From: Syntrophales bacterium
GTDB lineage: Bacteria > Desulfobacterota > Syntrophia > Syntrophales > UBA2210
Assembly: GCA_023230565.1 (NCBI GenBank)
Contig: JALNXD010000078.1
Span: 1-7,446, forward strand
Reading direction: 5' to 3'
Length of the DNA stretch: 7,446 bases
Within the stretch, counting starts at the first letter, position 1. Each line of letters opens with the position of its first letter. Of the stretch, positions 1 to 6,305 are shown in pieces. A program made the position numbers and the translations under genes. The notes under the pieces are model-generated. The model ran no database searches. It had not been told where the DNA came from and saw only the letters and a list, made by a program, of their open reading frames with translations.

Positions 1-70
1 ATTACTGGGAAACAAGAAATAAAATGGAGAATCAGTACAGGGGAATATAATAATTTATCACAGCCAGGGG

Positions 71-214
71 TGGGTCAATTTTCGTGAAAAAAGCGGGTCA
101 GTTTTCGTGATAATTGACACATGGCGGCAATAAAAAGCGGGCGGCGGAAATAATATTCAGCATTTACCGGCCGCCCGGGAAAAAGGAGGAATAGCCATGA
201 GAGTTTCAGCGTAA
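71..214 (+). mobile_element. relic left end of an IS21-family-like element
   Basis: Two near-identical 16-bp direct repeats occur at 72-87 (gggtcaattttcgtga) and 95-110 (one mismatch), starting at a TG dinucleotide at 71. A GC-rich inverted repeat follows (cgggcggc at 138-145, gccgcccg at 170-177). Next come an AAGGAGGA Shine-Dalgarno at 183-190 and an ATG at 197 that opens a reading frame of only five codons (MRVSA, stop at 212-214). IS21-family elements are known for terminal TG/CA ends, multiple short repeats inside each end, and an istA gene starting just inside the left end. The arrangement fits such an end with nearly all of istA lost. No matching right end is visible in the window. It could instead be an unrelated repeat-containing leader. 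Confidence 0.35.
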
Positions 215-281
215 AAAAAAAGATAAGTAAAAGAAAGAAAAAAAGCAGGCATGGCGTGTGATACTCGTCTCACATATAAGA

Positions 282-318
282 AATGTGAACCCGCCCCCAA
301 TTACAACGTCCCCAATTT
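282..318 (+). repeat. short dispersed-type repeat, copy 1
   Basis: The unit reads aatgtgaacccg, then ccccc and aatt, then a second block cgtccccaattt at 307-318. The same two-block arrangement recurs at 1299-1347 in the same orientation, so the two copies bracket the first crotonase gene. Similar GTGAACC...CCCC tracts are, from memory, common intergenic repeats in some anaerobic bacterial genomes and are sometimes linked to REP-associated tyrosine transposases. That link is not shown here. Confidence 0.5.
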
Positions 319-364
319 GCTGTCTTCTTTCCGGATATCGTGTTATTAATTGTAAAAATAATTC

Positions 365-372
365 AAAGGAGG
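365..372 (+). promoter_or_regulatory. ribosome binding site fixing the start of crotonase 1
   Basis: AAAGGAGG lies 5 nt before a GTG codon at 378-380. It is a near-perfect Shine-Dalgarno at suitable spacing. It supports GTG 378 as the start, rather than the upstream in-frame codon at 258. Confidence 0.8.
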
Positions 373-377
373 TTCCT

Positions 378-1166
378 GTGTTTACTTATCATGATGTTTT
401 ACTTGAAATTAATGACAAAATCGCAACAGTGACACTCAATCGTCCAGAAGCCAGAAATGCCTTCAATGGAGGGATTCTCAGGGGACTATATGAGGCTGCC
501 GAACATATACTGGGCGACCCGGACATCGGCGTAGTGATTCTCACAGGAGCGGGAGACAAAGCGTTTTGTGCCGGGACGGATCTGAAAATGATCTCTTCGG
601 GGGAGGACATGACAGGCGGCATTCAGAGACATGACCGTTTCGGGCATATCCAGATTTACCGGGATTGCTTTACTACGTATGAGAAACTTCCCGTTCCGGT
701 TATCGCTGCGATTAACGGTTACTGTTTCGGTGCCGGTTTGGAGCTGATTTGCGGCTGTGATATCCGGTTAGCGGATGAGACGGCACTTTTTTCCATCCCC
801 GAAGCCCAGCTCGGAATTATCCCCGATGGAGGCGGAACACAGCGTCTTCCCAGAATAGTGGGAGTCGGCAAGGCCAAAGAATTAATTTACACGGGACGCC
901 GGATCGATGCACAGGAAGCATTGAGAATCGGTTTGGTGGAACACGTCTTTCCGAAGGACATGCTGATGCCCGAAGCCGTTAAACTGGCCCGGGAAATCGC
1001 GAAAAACGGAGCTCCCGTAGTCGGCTGTAAACGTGCAATAAATATTGCAATGAGCTATCCGATAGACGCAGGGCTCATGTTCGAGTCATCCACTCAGCAG
1101 TCATATCTGGAGGCCTTTCAGAAGGGCGCCGGTGAAATGCTGAAAAAAGTAAAGGATAAGAAATAG
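378..1166 (+). CDS. enoyl-CoA hydratase (crotonase family), canonical active site
   Basis: This 262-residue protein matches the usual length of bacterial enoyl-CoA hydratases, cytoplasmic enzymes that add water to trans-2-enoyl-CoA during beta-oxidation or related acyl-CoA pathways. Visible landmarks, numbered from the GTG start, are NRPEARNAF at 21-29, the oxyanion-hole segment FCAGTDL at 63-69, the glycine-rich GAG at 118-120, and PEAQLG followed by GGGTQRLPR near 141-159. Both catalytic glutamates of rat mitochondrial hydratase (Glu144 and Glu164) have counterparts here, Glu122 and Glu142, so true hydratase activity is likely. Substrate chain length cannot be read from the sequence. The start is GTG 378 because of the Shine-Dalgarno at 365-372; the longer reading from 258 adds 40 unconvincing residues. 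The gene stands alone on its strand, ends in a terminator, and is bracketed by two copies of a short repeat. That may reflect separate acquisition. Related functions such as 3-hydroxybutyryl-CoA dehydration are possible. Confidence 0.9.
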   Translation: MFTYHDVLLEINDKIATVTLNRPEARNAFNGGILRGLYEAAEHILGDPDIGVVILTGAGDKAFCAGTDLKMISSGEDMTGGIQRHDRFGHIQIYRDCFTTYEKLPVPVIAAINGYCFGAGLELICGCDIRLADETALFSIPEAQLGIIPDGGGTQRLPRIVGVGKAKELIYTGRRIDAQEALRIGLVEHVFPKDMLMPEAVKLAREIAKNGAPVVGCKRAINIAMSYPIDAGLMFESSTQQSYLEAFQKGAGEMLKKVKDKK

Positions 1167-1187
1167 AACTCGCCTGCTTAAAGTCAA

Positions 1188-1221
1188 GAGGGGATTAACG
1201 ATCATTCGTTAGCCCCCTTTT
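1188..1221 (+). terminator. Rho-independent terminator of crotonase 1
   Basis: A hairpin with arms ggggattaacga (1190-1201) and tcgttagcccc (1206-1216) has a TCAT loop, one bulged A and one G-T pair, and is followed by TTTT at 1218-1221. It lies 22 nt after the crotonase stop. The opposite strand has no T-run after the stem, so it probably serves mainly the plus strand. Confidence 0.7.
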
Positions 1222-1298
1222 GTATACTCCTTTCGACACGTTCTGATTGATTCGTAAAATGTATTTTCTTCGAGTATCAACCAATATAAATAAAAATT

Positions 1299-1347
1299 AA
1301 TGTGAACCCGTCCCCGATTTTTTCCCGATTTTTTCCGTCCCCGAATT
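1299..1347 (+). repeat. short dispersed-type repeat, copy 2, with tandem 11-mer
   Basis: This copy begins aatgtgaacccg, followed by tccccgatt, and ends with cgtccccgaatt at 1336-1347, mirroring the two blocks at 282-318. Between the blocks an 11-bp unit, cgattttttcc, is perfectly duplicated head to tail (1315-1325 and 1326-1336). The right edge overlaps the stop codon (1346-1348) of the convergent crotonase. Confidence 0.55.
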
Positions 1348-2197
1348 ATTTTTTAAATGGAATATCGTACCACCAGGGGTAAAAATCCGGCATATCGGTA
1401 CCTGGTTTCATCGTAAAGTGCGGCGGCCGTTTTTCCAGAAACGACAAAGCCCCTTCCGAACTGTCTTTTGATAAGCCCATGTAATATATGCATTTCGAAT
1501 CCAGTCTGTGAACCTCCATTGGGTGATCCGCCCCGAGTGTTCTCCAGAAAAGCTGCCGCGTAAGGGCCACGGATACGGCAGAGGTATTGTCAGATATTTC
1601 CCTGGCAACTGCCATACTCTTTTTCATCACCTCATGAGGCGCGGCAATCATGCTTAGTAAGCCGTTCTTAAAAGCTTCCTCGGCGGAAAACGTTCTTCCC
1701 GTCATTGTCCATTCCACTGCCCGGCTGATACCAACGATGCGCGGCAGAAACCATGCACAGCAGGCATCCGGTACAATTCCCCTCCGGGTGAACGGGAATG
1801 CGATTTTGGCATTTTCAACCGCAATGCGAACATCCATCGGCAATGTCATAGTGATGCCGAAACCCACTGCCGGACCGTTTATTGCGGCAATCACCGGTTT
1901 CTTCAATTCAAATATCTTCAGCACCACAGTGCCGCCACTGTCACGATGATCTTCCAATGACTCGGTACGGTAATTGAAGGTGTTTTCTTTATCCGCCAGG
2001 TCCGCACCGGCGCAAAAAGCCCTGCCGGCACCCGTAACTATGATGGCCCGCACCTCGTCATCCTTATCAGCCTGATCGAAGGCTTCGATCAACTCGTTCA
2101 GCATACCATCATTGACGGCATTGAGTTTATCGGGACGGTTCAGCGTAATTGTGGCTACATTATCTTGTAGTTGATACGTAATGAACTTAAATGTCAT
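1346..2197 (-). CDS. crotonase-superfamily protein lacking hydratase glutamates
   Basis: This 283-residue enoyl-CoA hydratase/isomerase-family protein has the standard fold markers NRPDKLNAV (20-28), FCAGADL (61-67) and AAINGPAVGFG (104-114), then the segment RRGIVPDACCAWFLPR at 138-153. The residues aligning with rat hydratase Glu144 and Glu164 are Thr116 and Phe136, so ordinary hydration is unlikely. Asp144 falls where yeast delta3,delta2-enoyl-CoA isomerase Eci1 carries its catalytic Glu158, which makes isomerisation or another C-C or C-H chemistry more plausible. That is an inference from a by-eye alignment. A tail of about 25 residues rich in Trp and Pro (PDFYPWWYD near 270-278) follows the fold and is seen in a sub-group of family members. 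The start at 2197 is supported by a G-rich ribosome site (AGGGGGGA, 2204-2211) a few bases upstream. The gene converges on crotonase 1, with which it shares only family-level similarity. Confidence 0.85.
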   Translation of the reverse strand: MTFKFITYQLQDNVATITLNRPDKLNAVNDGMLNELIEAFDQADKDDEVRAIIVTGAGRAFCAGADLADKENTFNYRTESLEDHRDSGGTVVLKIFELKKPVIAAINGPAVGFGITMTLPMDVRIAVENAKIAFPFTRRGIVPDACCAWFLPRIVGISRAVEWTMTGRTFSAEEAFKNGLLSMIAAPHEVMKKSMAVAREISDNTSAVSVALTRQLFWRTLGADHPMEVHRLDSKCIYYMGLSKDSSEGALSFLEKRPPHFTMKPGTDMPDFYPWWYDIPFKK

Positions 2198-2283
2198 TGA
2201 ATTTCCCCCCTGGCAATCGAATTACATTTTTTCCGGAATCCTTGCGTACGGAAGCCTTTTTTGCTGCCCTCAAAATGAAACGG

Positions 2284-2299
2284 TGACAATTAATTGTCA
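2284..2299. promoter_or_regulatory. perfect 16-bp palindrome, candidate operator
   Basis: tgacaattaattgtca is an exact inverted repeat, sitting between the divergent crotonase 2 and GNAT genes. Its right half overlaps a perfect minus-strand TTGACA (2295-2300), which could be the -35 box for crotonase 2; the matching -10 (cattTT-like at 2272-2277) is poor. A dimeric regulator bound here would be placed to block that promoter. No regulator gene is in the window. A second, imperfect inverted repeat (cttgcgtacggaag, 2241-2254, one mismatch) lies closer to crotonase 2. Confidence 0.45.
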
Positions 2300-2416
2300 A
2301 GTTAAAAAATAAGGTTCACCGGAACTGTTTAAGTAAAGCGGAAAAAATGGGTCACGTTACGATGTTCTCAAATGCATCATACTTTCAGCGAGAGTGCCCT
2401 GCATCTTTATTTTGCT

Positions 2417-2445
2417 TTGACAGATTGCCGATTTCCGTTTATACG
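2417..2445 (+). promoter_or_regulatory. sigma-70-type promoter for the GNAT gene
   Basis: TTGACA at 2417-2422 matches the -35 consensus exactly. A 17-bp spacer leads to TATACG at 2440-2445, a 4 of 6 match to the -10 box. Transcription would begin near 2452, about 30 nt before the GNAT start codon. Confidence 0.55.
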
Positions 2446-2480
2446 AGGGAGTATCAATTTAAAAAAGAGAGGAAACACGG

Positions 2481-2939
2481 ATGGTCATTATCAGAGAGGC
2501 AACACTGGAGGATCAGGATCAGGTATTCGAACGTCTCAGGCAACTGATGTCATCGGCACAAGAAATTCAAAGCGCCATCAATGAGCCTGGTGCAGTTACA
2601 ACCTTCAGACAGATAGTATCACAAGGACTGGGTACTGTGCTTGTAGCGGAAGAAGACGGATCTATATTGGGATTAGTCACCCTTTCTTATCCGGTGGCAA
2701 TCCGTTGCGGCGGCGTATACGCCTGCATCGAAGAATTCATCGTCAGCCCCTCGGCACGAGGGAAAGGAGTCGGCGGCAAACTTTTACAAGCCGCAATCAA
2801 AACTGCAACCGAGAAAGGTTGTTTCGAAATTGAGGTAAACCGTCCGAGCGAATTGGGATATCCTGTTTACCTTCGGAATGGCTGGCAGGATCTCGGCAAA
2901 CATCTTAATTTTTATCCGAAGCGTGAGAGATCATCATAG
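2481..2939 (+). CDS. GNAT-family N-acetyltransferase
   Basis: This is a 152-residue single-domain GNAT protein, a typical length. These enzymes transfer an acyl group, usually acetyl from acetyl-CoA, to an amine. The N-terminus IIREATLEDQDQV is a common GNAT opening. Motif A is clear: IVSPSARGKGVGGKLL at 87-102, with the pyrophosphate-binding signature R93-G-K-G-V-G98. A glutamate pair (84-85) lies in the preceding strand, and YPVYLRNGW at 127-135 matches the end of the fold, where acceptor and catalytic tyrosines often sit. The start is ATG 2481, preceded by GAGAGG at 2467-2472. The gene has its own likely promoter and terminator, so it is probably monocistronic. The acceptor is unknown: small molecule, antibiotic, N-terminus or protein lysine are all possible. 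It converges on an acyl-CoA synthetase gene, but a functional link is unproven. Confidence 0.88.
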   Translation: MVIIREATLEDQDQVFERLRQLMSSAQEIQSAINEPGAVTTFRQIVSQGLGTVLVAEEDGSILGLVTLSYPVAIRCGGVYACIEEFIVSPSARGKGVGGKLLQAAIKTATEKGCFEIEVNRPSELGYPVYLRNGWQDLGKHLNFYPKRERSS

Positions 2940-2959
2940 CCGGTTTTGAAAGCACAGTG

Positions 2960-2996
2960 GCCCCTCATAACTGTTCCGATAGCATGAGGGGCTTTT
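2960..2996 (+). terminator. Rho-independent terminator of the GNAT gene
   Basis: A perfect 9-bp stem (gcccctcat at 2960-2968, atgaggggc at 2984-2992) with a 15-nt loop is followed by TTTT. It lies 20 nt after the GNAT stop. It also faces the end of the convergent synthetase gene, but lacks a T-run on that strand. Confidence 0.8.
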
Positions 2997-3028
2997 AAAA
3001 TTCAGCGTATATTTCTAATTGTAACGTA

Positions 3029-4465
3029 TCACGCCTTAAAACCGGGCTTCAGTCGCCGGTGATGCTCGACATATCTATTCAGTGCGACCGCCGCGCTCCG
3101 GATTGAAAGGAATACGGCAAATCCCTCTTTTGTAAGTGCATCCCGTATTTCAAATGCCATCTGCCTTGACTTTTTGCCGGCAAAAGAATGCAATATAACG
3201 GCTGTCGGTTTTTTGATTTTATTTTTCAAGCTCAGGATCAATGACTGATACGTTCCTACCATGAAATCTTTATCTTCTTCACTGACCAGACCAAAATGAT
3301 CGAAGGCGATATGGACCACCAAAGAATGAACCCGCTCTTCTGCCTCTATTATTTGTATTGTTTCAGCAAAGGTTTCAGGACTTTCAAAGTTGTTTATATC
3401 GACAGGATTTTTAAAAATCCGGCCTGCTTCGGAAGAATAAAGGCTTATTAATTTTTGCCTCGATTCCTTTGAAAACTTGGGCAAAGAGAGACCAGCATTT
3501 GAAAATTCATCAGCAAGAATCACGCTTGCACCGCCCCCGACACCTATTATCACTGAACTCTTCCCTTCAGGCGGGTGCATGTACAGAAAGGCCACGACCA
3601 TGTCCATCATTTCTTCGATACTGTAAACCTGGATCGCGCCGGCCTGAGCCAGAAGCCCTTCCCACACATGACTGGATCCGGCCATGGCGGTGGTATGGGA
3701 CACGGCGGCCTCCGCTCCGGCTTCCGAACCGCCGACTTTAAAAATTATTACCGGTTTGATTTTTGCAGCGTTTTTAACCGCCTTTAAAAAACGGGGCCCA
3801 TTTTTTATTCCCTCGATATACGCAGTGATTATCTTCGTATCGGGATCATTAGTTAAATATTCCAGATAATCCGATTCGTTGAGATCGGCACCATTGCCCA
3901 TGCTGATGACCTTGCTGAAACGGACTCCCCTTGAATTTCCTTCGGCAAGGGCATGCGAAGCATTCCCTCCGCTCTGGGAAATCATACCGACCGGCCCGCT
4001 TTCTTTCGATACATCCGGATTAAAAGTCAGCCCTCCCTTCGGACAATACAACCCCAGACAGTTGGGACCGACAACTCGTATGCCTCCCTGGCGGGCAATC
4101 CTCAGAATCTCTTCCTGAAGTTTTTTCCCATTGGCATTCTCTATTTCTCCGAAGCCTGAGGTAAAGAAATGTAATGCCTTCACTCCCTTGGCGGCGGCAT
4201 CGGTAATCAGTTGAGGCGCGCTTTTCGAAGGCACCGCCGATATTACATAATCCACCTGGCCGGGCACTTCCTTCAGTGATGTATAGATCTTCTGCCCCAT
4301 CACCTCTCCGCCGTTTGGATTGAGGGGATAGATCCGGCCCGGATACCCGAATCCGCTCAAGGCTTTATAGAACATCAACCCCGCATTGAACTTACTGGCA
4401 TCTCTTACTCCCGCAATAGCAATCGATTGGGGATGGAATAAAAAATCAAGATCAAAAGCCTCCAT
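3029..4465 (-). CDS. ADP-forming acyl-CoA synthetase, alpha-type subunit
   Basis: This 478-residue protein matches the alpha part of NDP-forming acyl-CoA synthetases, which interconvert acyl-CoA plus ADP and phosphate with free acid, CoA and ATP. The order is an N-terminal CoA-binding Rossmann domain (about 5-135, with SIAIAGVRD near 14-22 and GPNCLGLY at 133-140), a succinyl-CoA ligase-like domain (about 150-290, with GMISQSGG at 160-167 and SMGNGADLNESDYLEYL at 188-204), and a third flavodoxin-like ligase domain to the C-terminus. His257 in SHTTAMAGS is the expected phosphohistidine. The ATP-grasp beta part is absent from the gene and from the window, so a separately encoded partner is needed for ATP coupling. 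I chose Met at 4465 because GGAGG sits 5 nt before it; the in-frame ATG at 4477 would add four residues and has only a weak AAGGG site. Substrate is not readable from the sequence. The carboxyltransferase genes upstream suggest an acyl or dicarboxyl acid. Confidence 0.88.
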   Translation of the reverse strand: MEAFDLDFLFHPQSIAIAGVRDASKFNAGLMFYKALSGFGYPGRIYPLNPNGGEVMGQKIYTSLKEVPGQVDYVISAVPSKSAPQLITDAAAKGVKALHFFTSGFGEIENANGKKLQEEILRIARQGGIRVVGPNCLGLYCPKGGLTFNPDVSKESGPVGMISQSGGNASHALAEGNSRGVRFSKVISMGNGADLNESDYLEYLTNDPDTKIITAYIEGIKNGPRFLKAVKNAAKIKPVIIFKVGGSEAGAEAAVSHTTAMAGSSHVWEGLLAQAGAIQVYSIEEMMDMVVAFLYMHPPEGKSSVIIGVGGGASVILADEFSNAGLSLPKFSKESRQKLISLYSSEAGRIFKNPVDINNFESPETFAETIQIIEAEERVHSLVVHIAFDHFGLVSEEDKDFMVGTYQSLILSLKNKIKKPTAVILHSFAGKKSRQMAFEIRDALTKEGFAVFLSIRSAAVALNRYVEHHRRLKPGFKA

Positions 4466-4470
4466 TGCAT

Positions 4471-4475
4471 CCTCC
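4471..4475 (-). promoter_or_regulatory. ribosome binding site deciding the synthetase start
   Basis: GGAGG on the minus strand lies inside the first codons of the longer reading and 5 nt before the ATG at 4465-4463. This spacing favours initiation at 4465 over 4477. Confidence 0.6.
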
Positions 4476-4524
4476 ATTAAACTCAGCCCTTATAAAAACC
4501 ATCCGTTGCCTGATTCTTCTGAGT

Positions 4525-4554
4525 TATATAAATTTTAAGCATAGGGTATGTCAT
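4525..4554 (-). promoter_or_regulatory. possible promoter of the synthetase gene
   Basis: On the minus strand, ATGACA (4549-4554) and TATATA (4525-4530) are separated by 18 bp in an AT-rich stretch, about 60 nt before the start codon. It lies downstream of the carboxyltransferase terminator, so a separate promoter is expected here. The match is moderate. Confidence 0.35.
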
Positions 4555-4591
4555 ATTTTTTTTGAAAAAGAAAGAAAATGAGTAACACCAT

Positions 4592-4622
4592 AAAAAGGGG
4601 CCGGCTCTTCGGCCAGCCCCTT
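4592..4622 (-). terminator. Rho-independent terminator of the carboxyltransferase operon
   Basis: Read on the minus strand, AAGGGGC (4622-4616) pairs with GCCCCTT (4601-4595), with an inner GC stem after one mismatch, and the hairpin runs into TTTTT (4596-4592). It sits about 80 nt after the carboxyltransferase stop, so it should end that transcript before the synthetase gene. Confidence 0.75.
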
Positions 4623-4700
4623 CACCTTTTGCCGGTGCTTCTTATTCACGTAGTATTGCAATTACTCCTCTCAGCGGAATACAGGCTTCTGAATATTCTC

Positions 4701-6254
4701 TTATGGCCTCATCCCTCTGTATTTGGGCCCCAACTGCGTTTCACCAACCGCTTGCGCCTGCTCGGCAAACTCGCAGAGCAGGGGTCTCGTATCGCGGGGA
4801 TCGATCACCTCTTCCACTCCCATCAATCCGAAATGATTGGCCGTGCGCATGGGTGATGCCAGATCATTGAGCCTCTTCTCGATTTCGATCCTCTTTGCCT
4901 CAGGATCGGAAGATGATTCTATCTCGGCGCGAAATGCCGCCATTGCGCCTCCCGCTATCGGAAGCGATCCCCAGCGACCCGATGGCCAGGCAAAACGCAG
5001 ATTCAGCCGGTTGTAGGCTCCGTGACCGGCACCCGCAACCCCGAACGAACGCCTCAATAGAATCGTAACCCAGGGCGTCGTTGCCTGGTGCATCGCCGCA
5101 TGAACCCGGACCGCCTTACGTATCGGCCCGGTTTTCTCCGAATCCGGTCCGATCATGTATCCGGGAGCGTCCATCATGTACACTACCGGCAAATGAAATG
5201 TGTCCGCCAGATCTATGAACTTGAGCATCTTCTCCGCAGCAGGCACGTCCTGCGCTCCCCCCAGCCATTTGCTGTCGTTGCTTATCACGGCAACAGGATA
5301 CCCGTTAAGACGCGCAAACGCCGTCACTACCGGCCTCCCGTAATATGGCGAGTATTCAAAAAATGAATCCTTGTCCACAATGTGGCGGATCAGCTTCCGG
5401 ATGTCAAAAGTCTTCCGATCATCCCGGGGGACCATTGAAAGCAGCTCCTCTTCCCGGCGGTTCGGATCGTCACCCGTGTCGCCCCGGGGCGGACACCGCC
5501 ATACATTCGGGGGCAGATAGCTTAAAAACTTCTTGATCTGTCGAAGGGCATCTTCCTCGTCTTCCGCCACATTATCGATTACCCCGCTCTGATATGCATG
5601 CACACGATAATTTCCCAACTGCTGCTTGTCGATGTTAAGCCCCAGTGCCCGGTTTACTACCGGGGGGCCCGCAACGAAAAGCTCGCTGTTCTTCGTCATT
5701 ACATTAAAATGAGAAAATGCCGCCTGAACCGCAATCCATCCGGCCGATGTGCCTAAATTGGCCGCTGCAACCGGGACCACACTCATCAGCTCCGTCAATG
5801 TAGCCCAACCGTAGTTTACCGGGACGATTGTGTAATCGCCCCCCTCCGTCACCGTCCCGCCGGCGCCGTCATATAAGCATACAAGCGGAGTCAATCGCTC
5901 CTTTGCCATCCGCATGAGGAACTCGGCCTTCCCCCCTGCATTTTCATCAGTCGAACCGCCTTTAGTCGTAAAATCGTTCCCGAAGGCACAGGCAAACTGC
6001 CCGTCTATCCGGCCGTACCCCATAACCAGACTGCTCGGCGTAAATGACTCCATGCTCCCGTCAGGCCCGTATACCGCATGGCCCGCAAGAGTCCCCAGCT
6101 CCTGCATGTTGCCATCATCGAAAAGGCGGCCCAACCGCTCCCGTACCGTCAGCCTCCCCTTCGCATGCTGCCTGGCAACCGAATCAGTTCCTCCCATCCG
6201 CCTGGCTATTTCTTTCCGGCGTTCAAGTTCCTTCACATCCTCATGCCAACTCAT
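4701..6254 (-). CDS. divergent biotin-dependent acyl-CoA carboxyltransferase subunit
   Basis: The 517-residue length is that of propionyl-CoA carboxylase beta and related decarboxylase alpha subunits, which carry two crotonase-like halves and move a carboxyl group between biotin and an acyl-CoA. The N-terminus (ERRKEIARRMGG, then HAKGRLTVRERLGRLFD near 30-46) is classic for the family. In the first half, the usual DSGGAR...EG segment appears as DGAGGTVTEGG (129-139). In the second half, DAPGYMIG (362-369) replaces the common DxPGFxxG, RRSFGVAGAGHGA (401-413) replaces the RKAYGGAY-type segment, and AWPSGRWGSLP (422-432) replaces AWPTAEIAVMG. DPRDTRPLL at 485-493 is the expected C-terminal motif. 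So the fold is secure but the active-site loops are unusual. The start is set by AGGAGG (6261-6266) 6 nt upstream. It lies 51 nt after a second, more canonical carboxyltransferase, probably in one transcript and possibly one complex. Carboxylase, decarboxylase and transcarboxylase roles are all open. Confidence 0.9.
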   Translation of the reverse strand: MSWHEDVKELERRKEIARRMGGTDSVARQHAKGRLTVRERLGRLFDDGNMQELGTLAGHAVYGPDGSMESFTPSSLVMGYGRIDGQFACAFGNDFTTKGGSTDENAGGKAEFLMRMAKERLTPLVCLYDGAGGTVTEGGDYTIVPVNYGWATLTELMSVVPVAAANLGTSAGWIAVQAAFSHFNVMTKNSELFVAGPPVVNRALGLNIDKQQLGNYRVHAYQSGVIDNVAEDEEDALRQIKKFLSYLPPNVWRCPPRGDTGDDPNRREEELLSMVPRDDRKTFDIRKLIRHIVDKDSFFEYSPYYGRPVVTAFARLNGYPVAVISNDSKWLGGAQDVPAAEKMLKFIDLADTFHLPVVYMMDAPGYMIGPDSEKTGPIRKAVRVHAAMHQATTPWVTILLRRSFGVAGAGHGAYNRLNLRFAWPSGRWGSLPIAGGAMAAFRAEIESSSDPEAKRIEIEKRLNDLASPMRTANHFGLMGVEEVIDPRDTRPLLCEFAEQAQAVGETQLGPKYRGMRP

Positions 6255-6305
6255 AATATGCCTCCTGTTATTATTAAATATTTTTTGATAACTGGACTCG
6301 CATTT

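Larger units (their letters stand above)
1..377. other. gene-free leader with mobile-element debris
   Basis: No convincing intact gene lies before the first crotonase. Positions 1-70 are AT-rich and show nothing I can name. Positions 71-214 look like the end of an IS21-type element, and 282-318 hold a short dispersed-type repeat; both are listed separately. From 212 to 250 the sequence is a purine-rich, A-heavy run without coding character. An in-frame ATG-type start exists at 258, but the residues it would add look random, contain the repeat, and are not preceded by a ribosome binding site. I found no convincing sigma-70 promoter for the downstream gene. TTGCTG at 317-322 with tgttat at 341-346 is only a weak candidate. 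Confidence 0.6.

Noticed and set aside
257..274. TGTGA...TCACA resembling a CRP/FNR-type site
   Set aside because: The half-sites are separated by 8 bp instead of the usual 6, and no promoter elements are convincingly placed beside it.
2347..2584. Two short plus-strand frames upstream of the GNAT gene
   Set aside because: They overlap the GNAT promoter and start, lack ribosome sites and have no family resemblance.
3469..4159. Several 60-90-codon plus-strand frames inside the synthetase gene
   Set aside because: All are antisense shadows of a gene with clear domain motifs and catalytic histidine.
4578..4856. 92-codon plus-strand frame starting before the operon terminator
   Set aside because: It reads through the terminator hairpin and the antisense end of the carboxyltransferase, with no ribosome site or recognisable motif.
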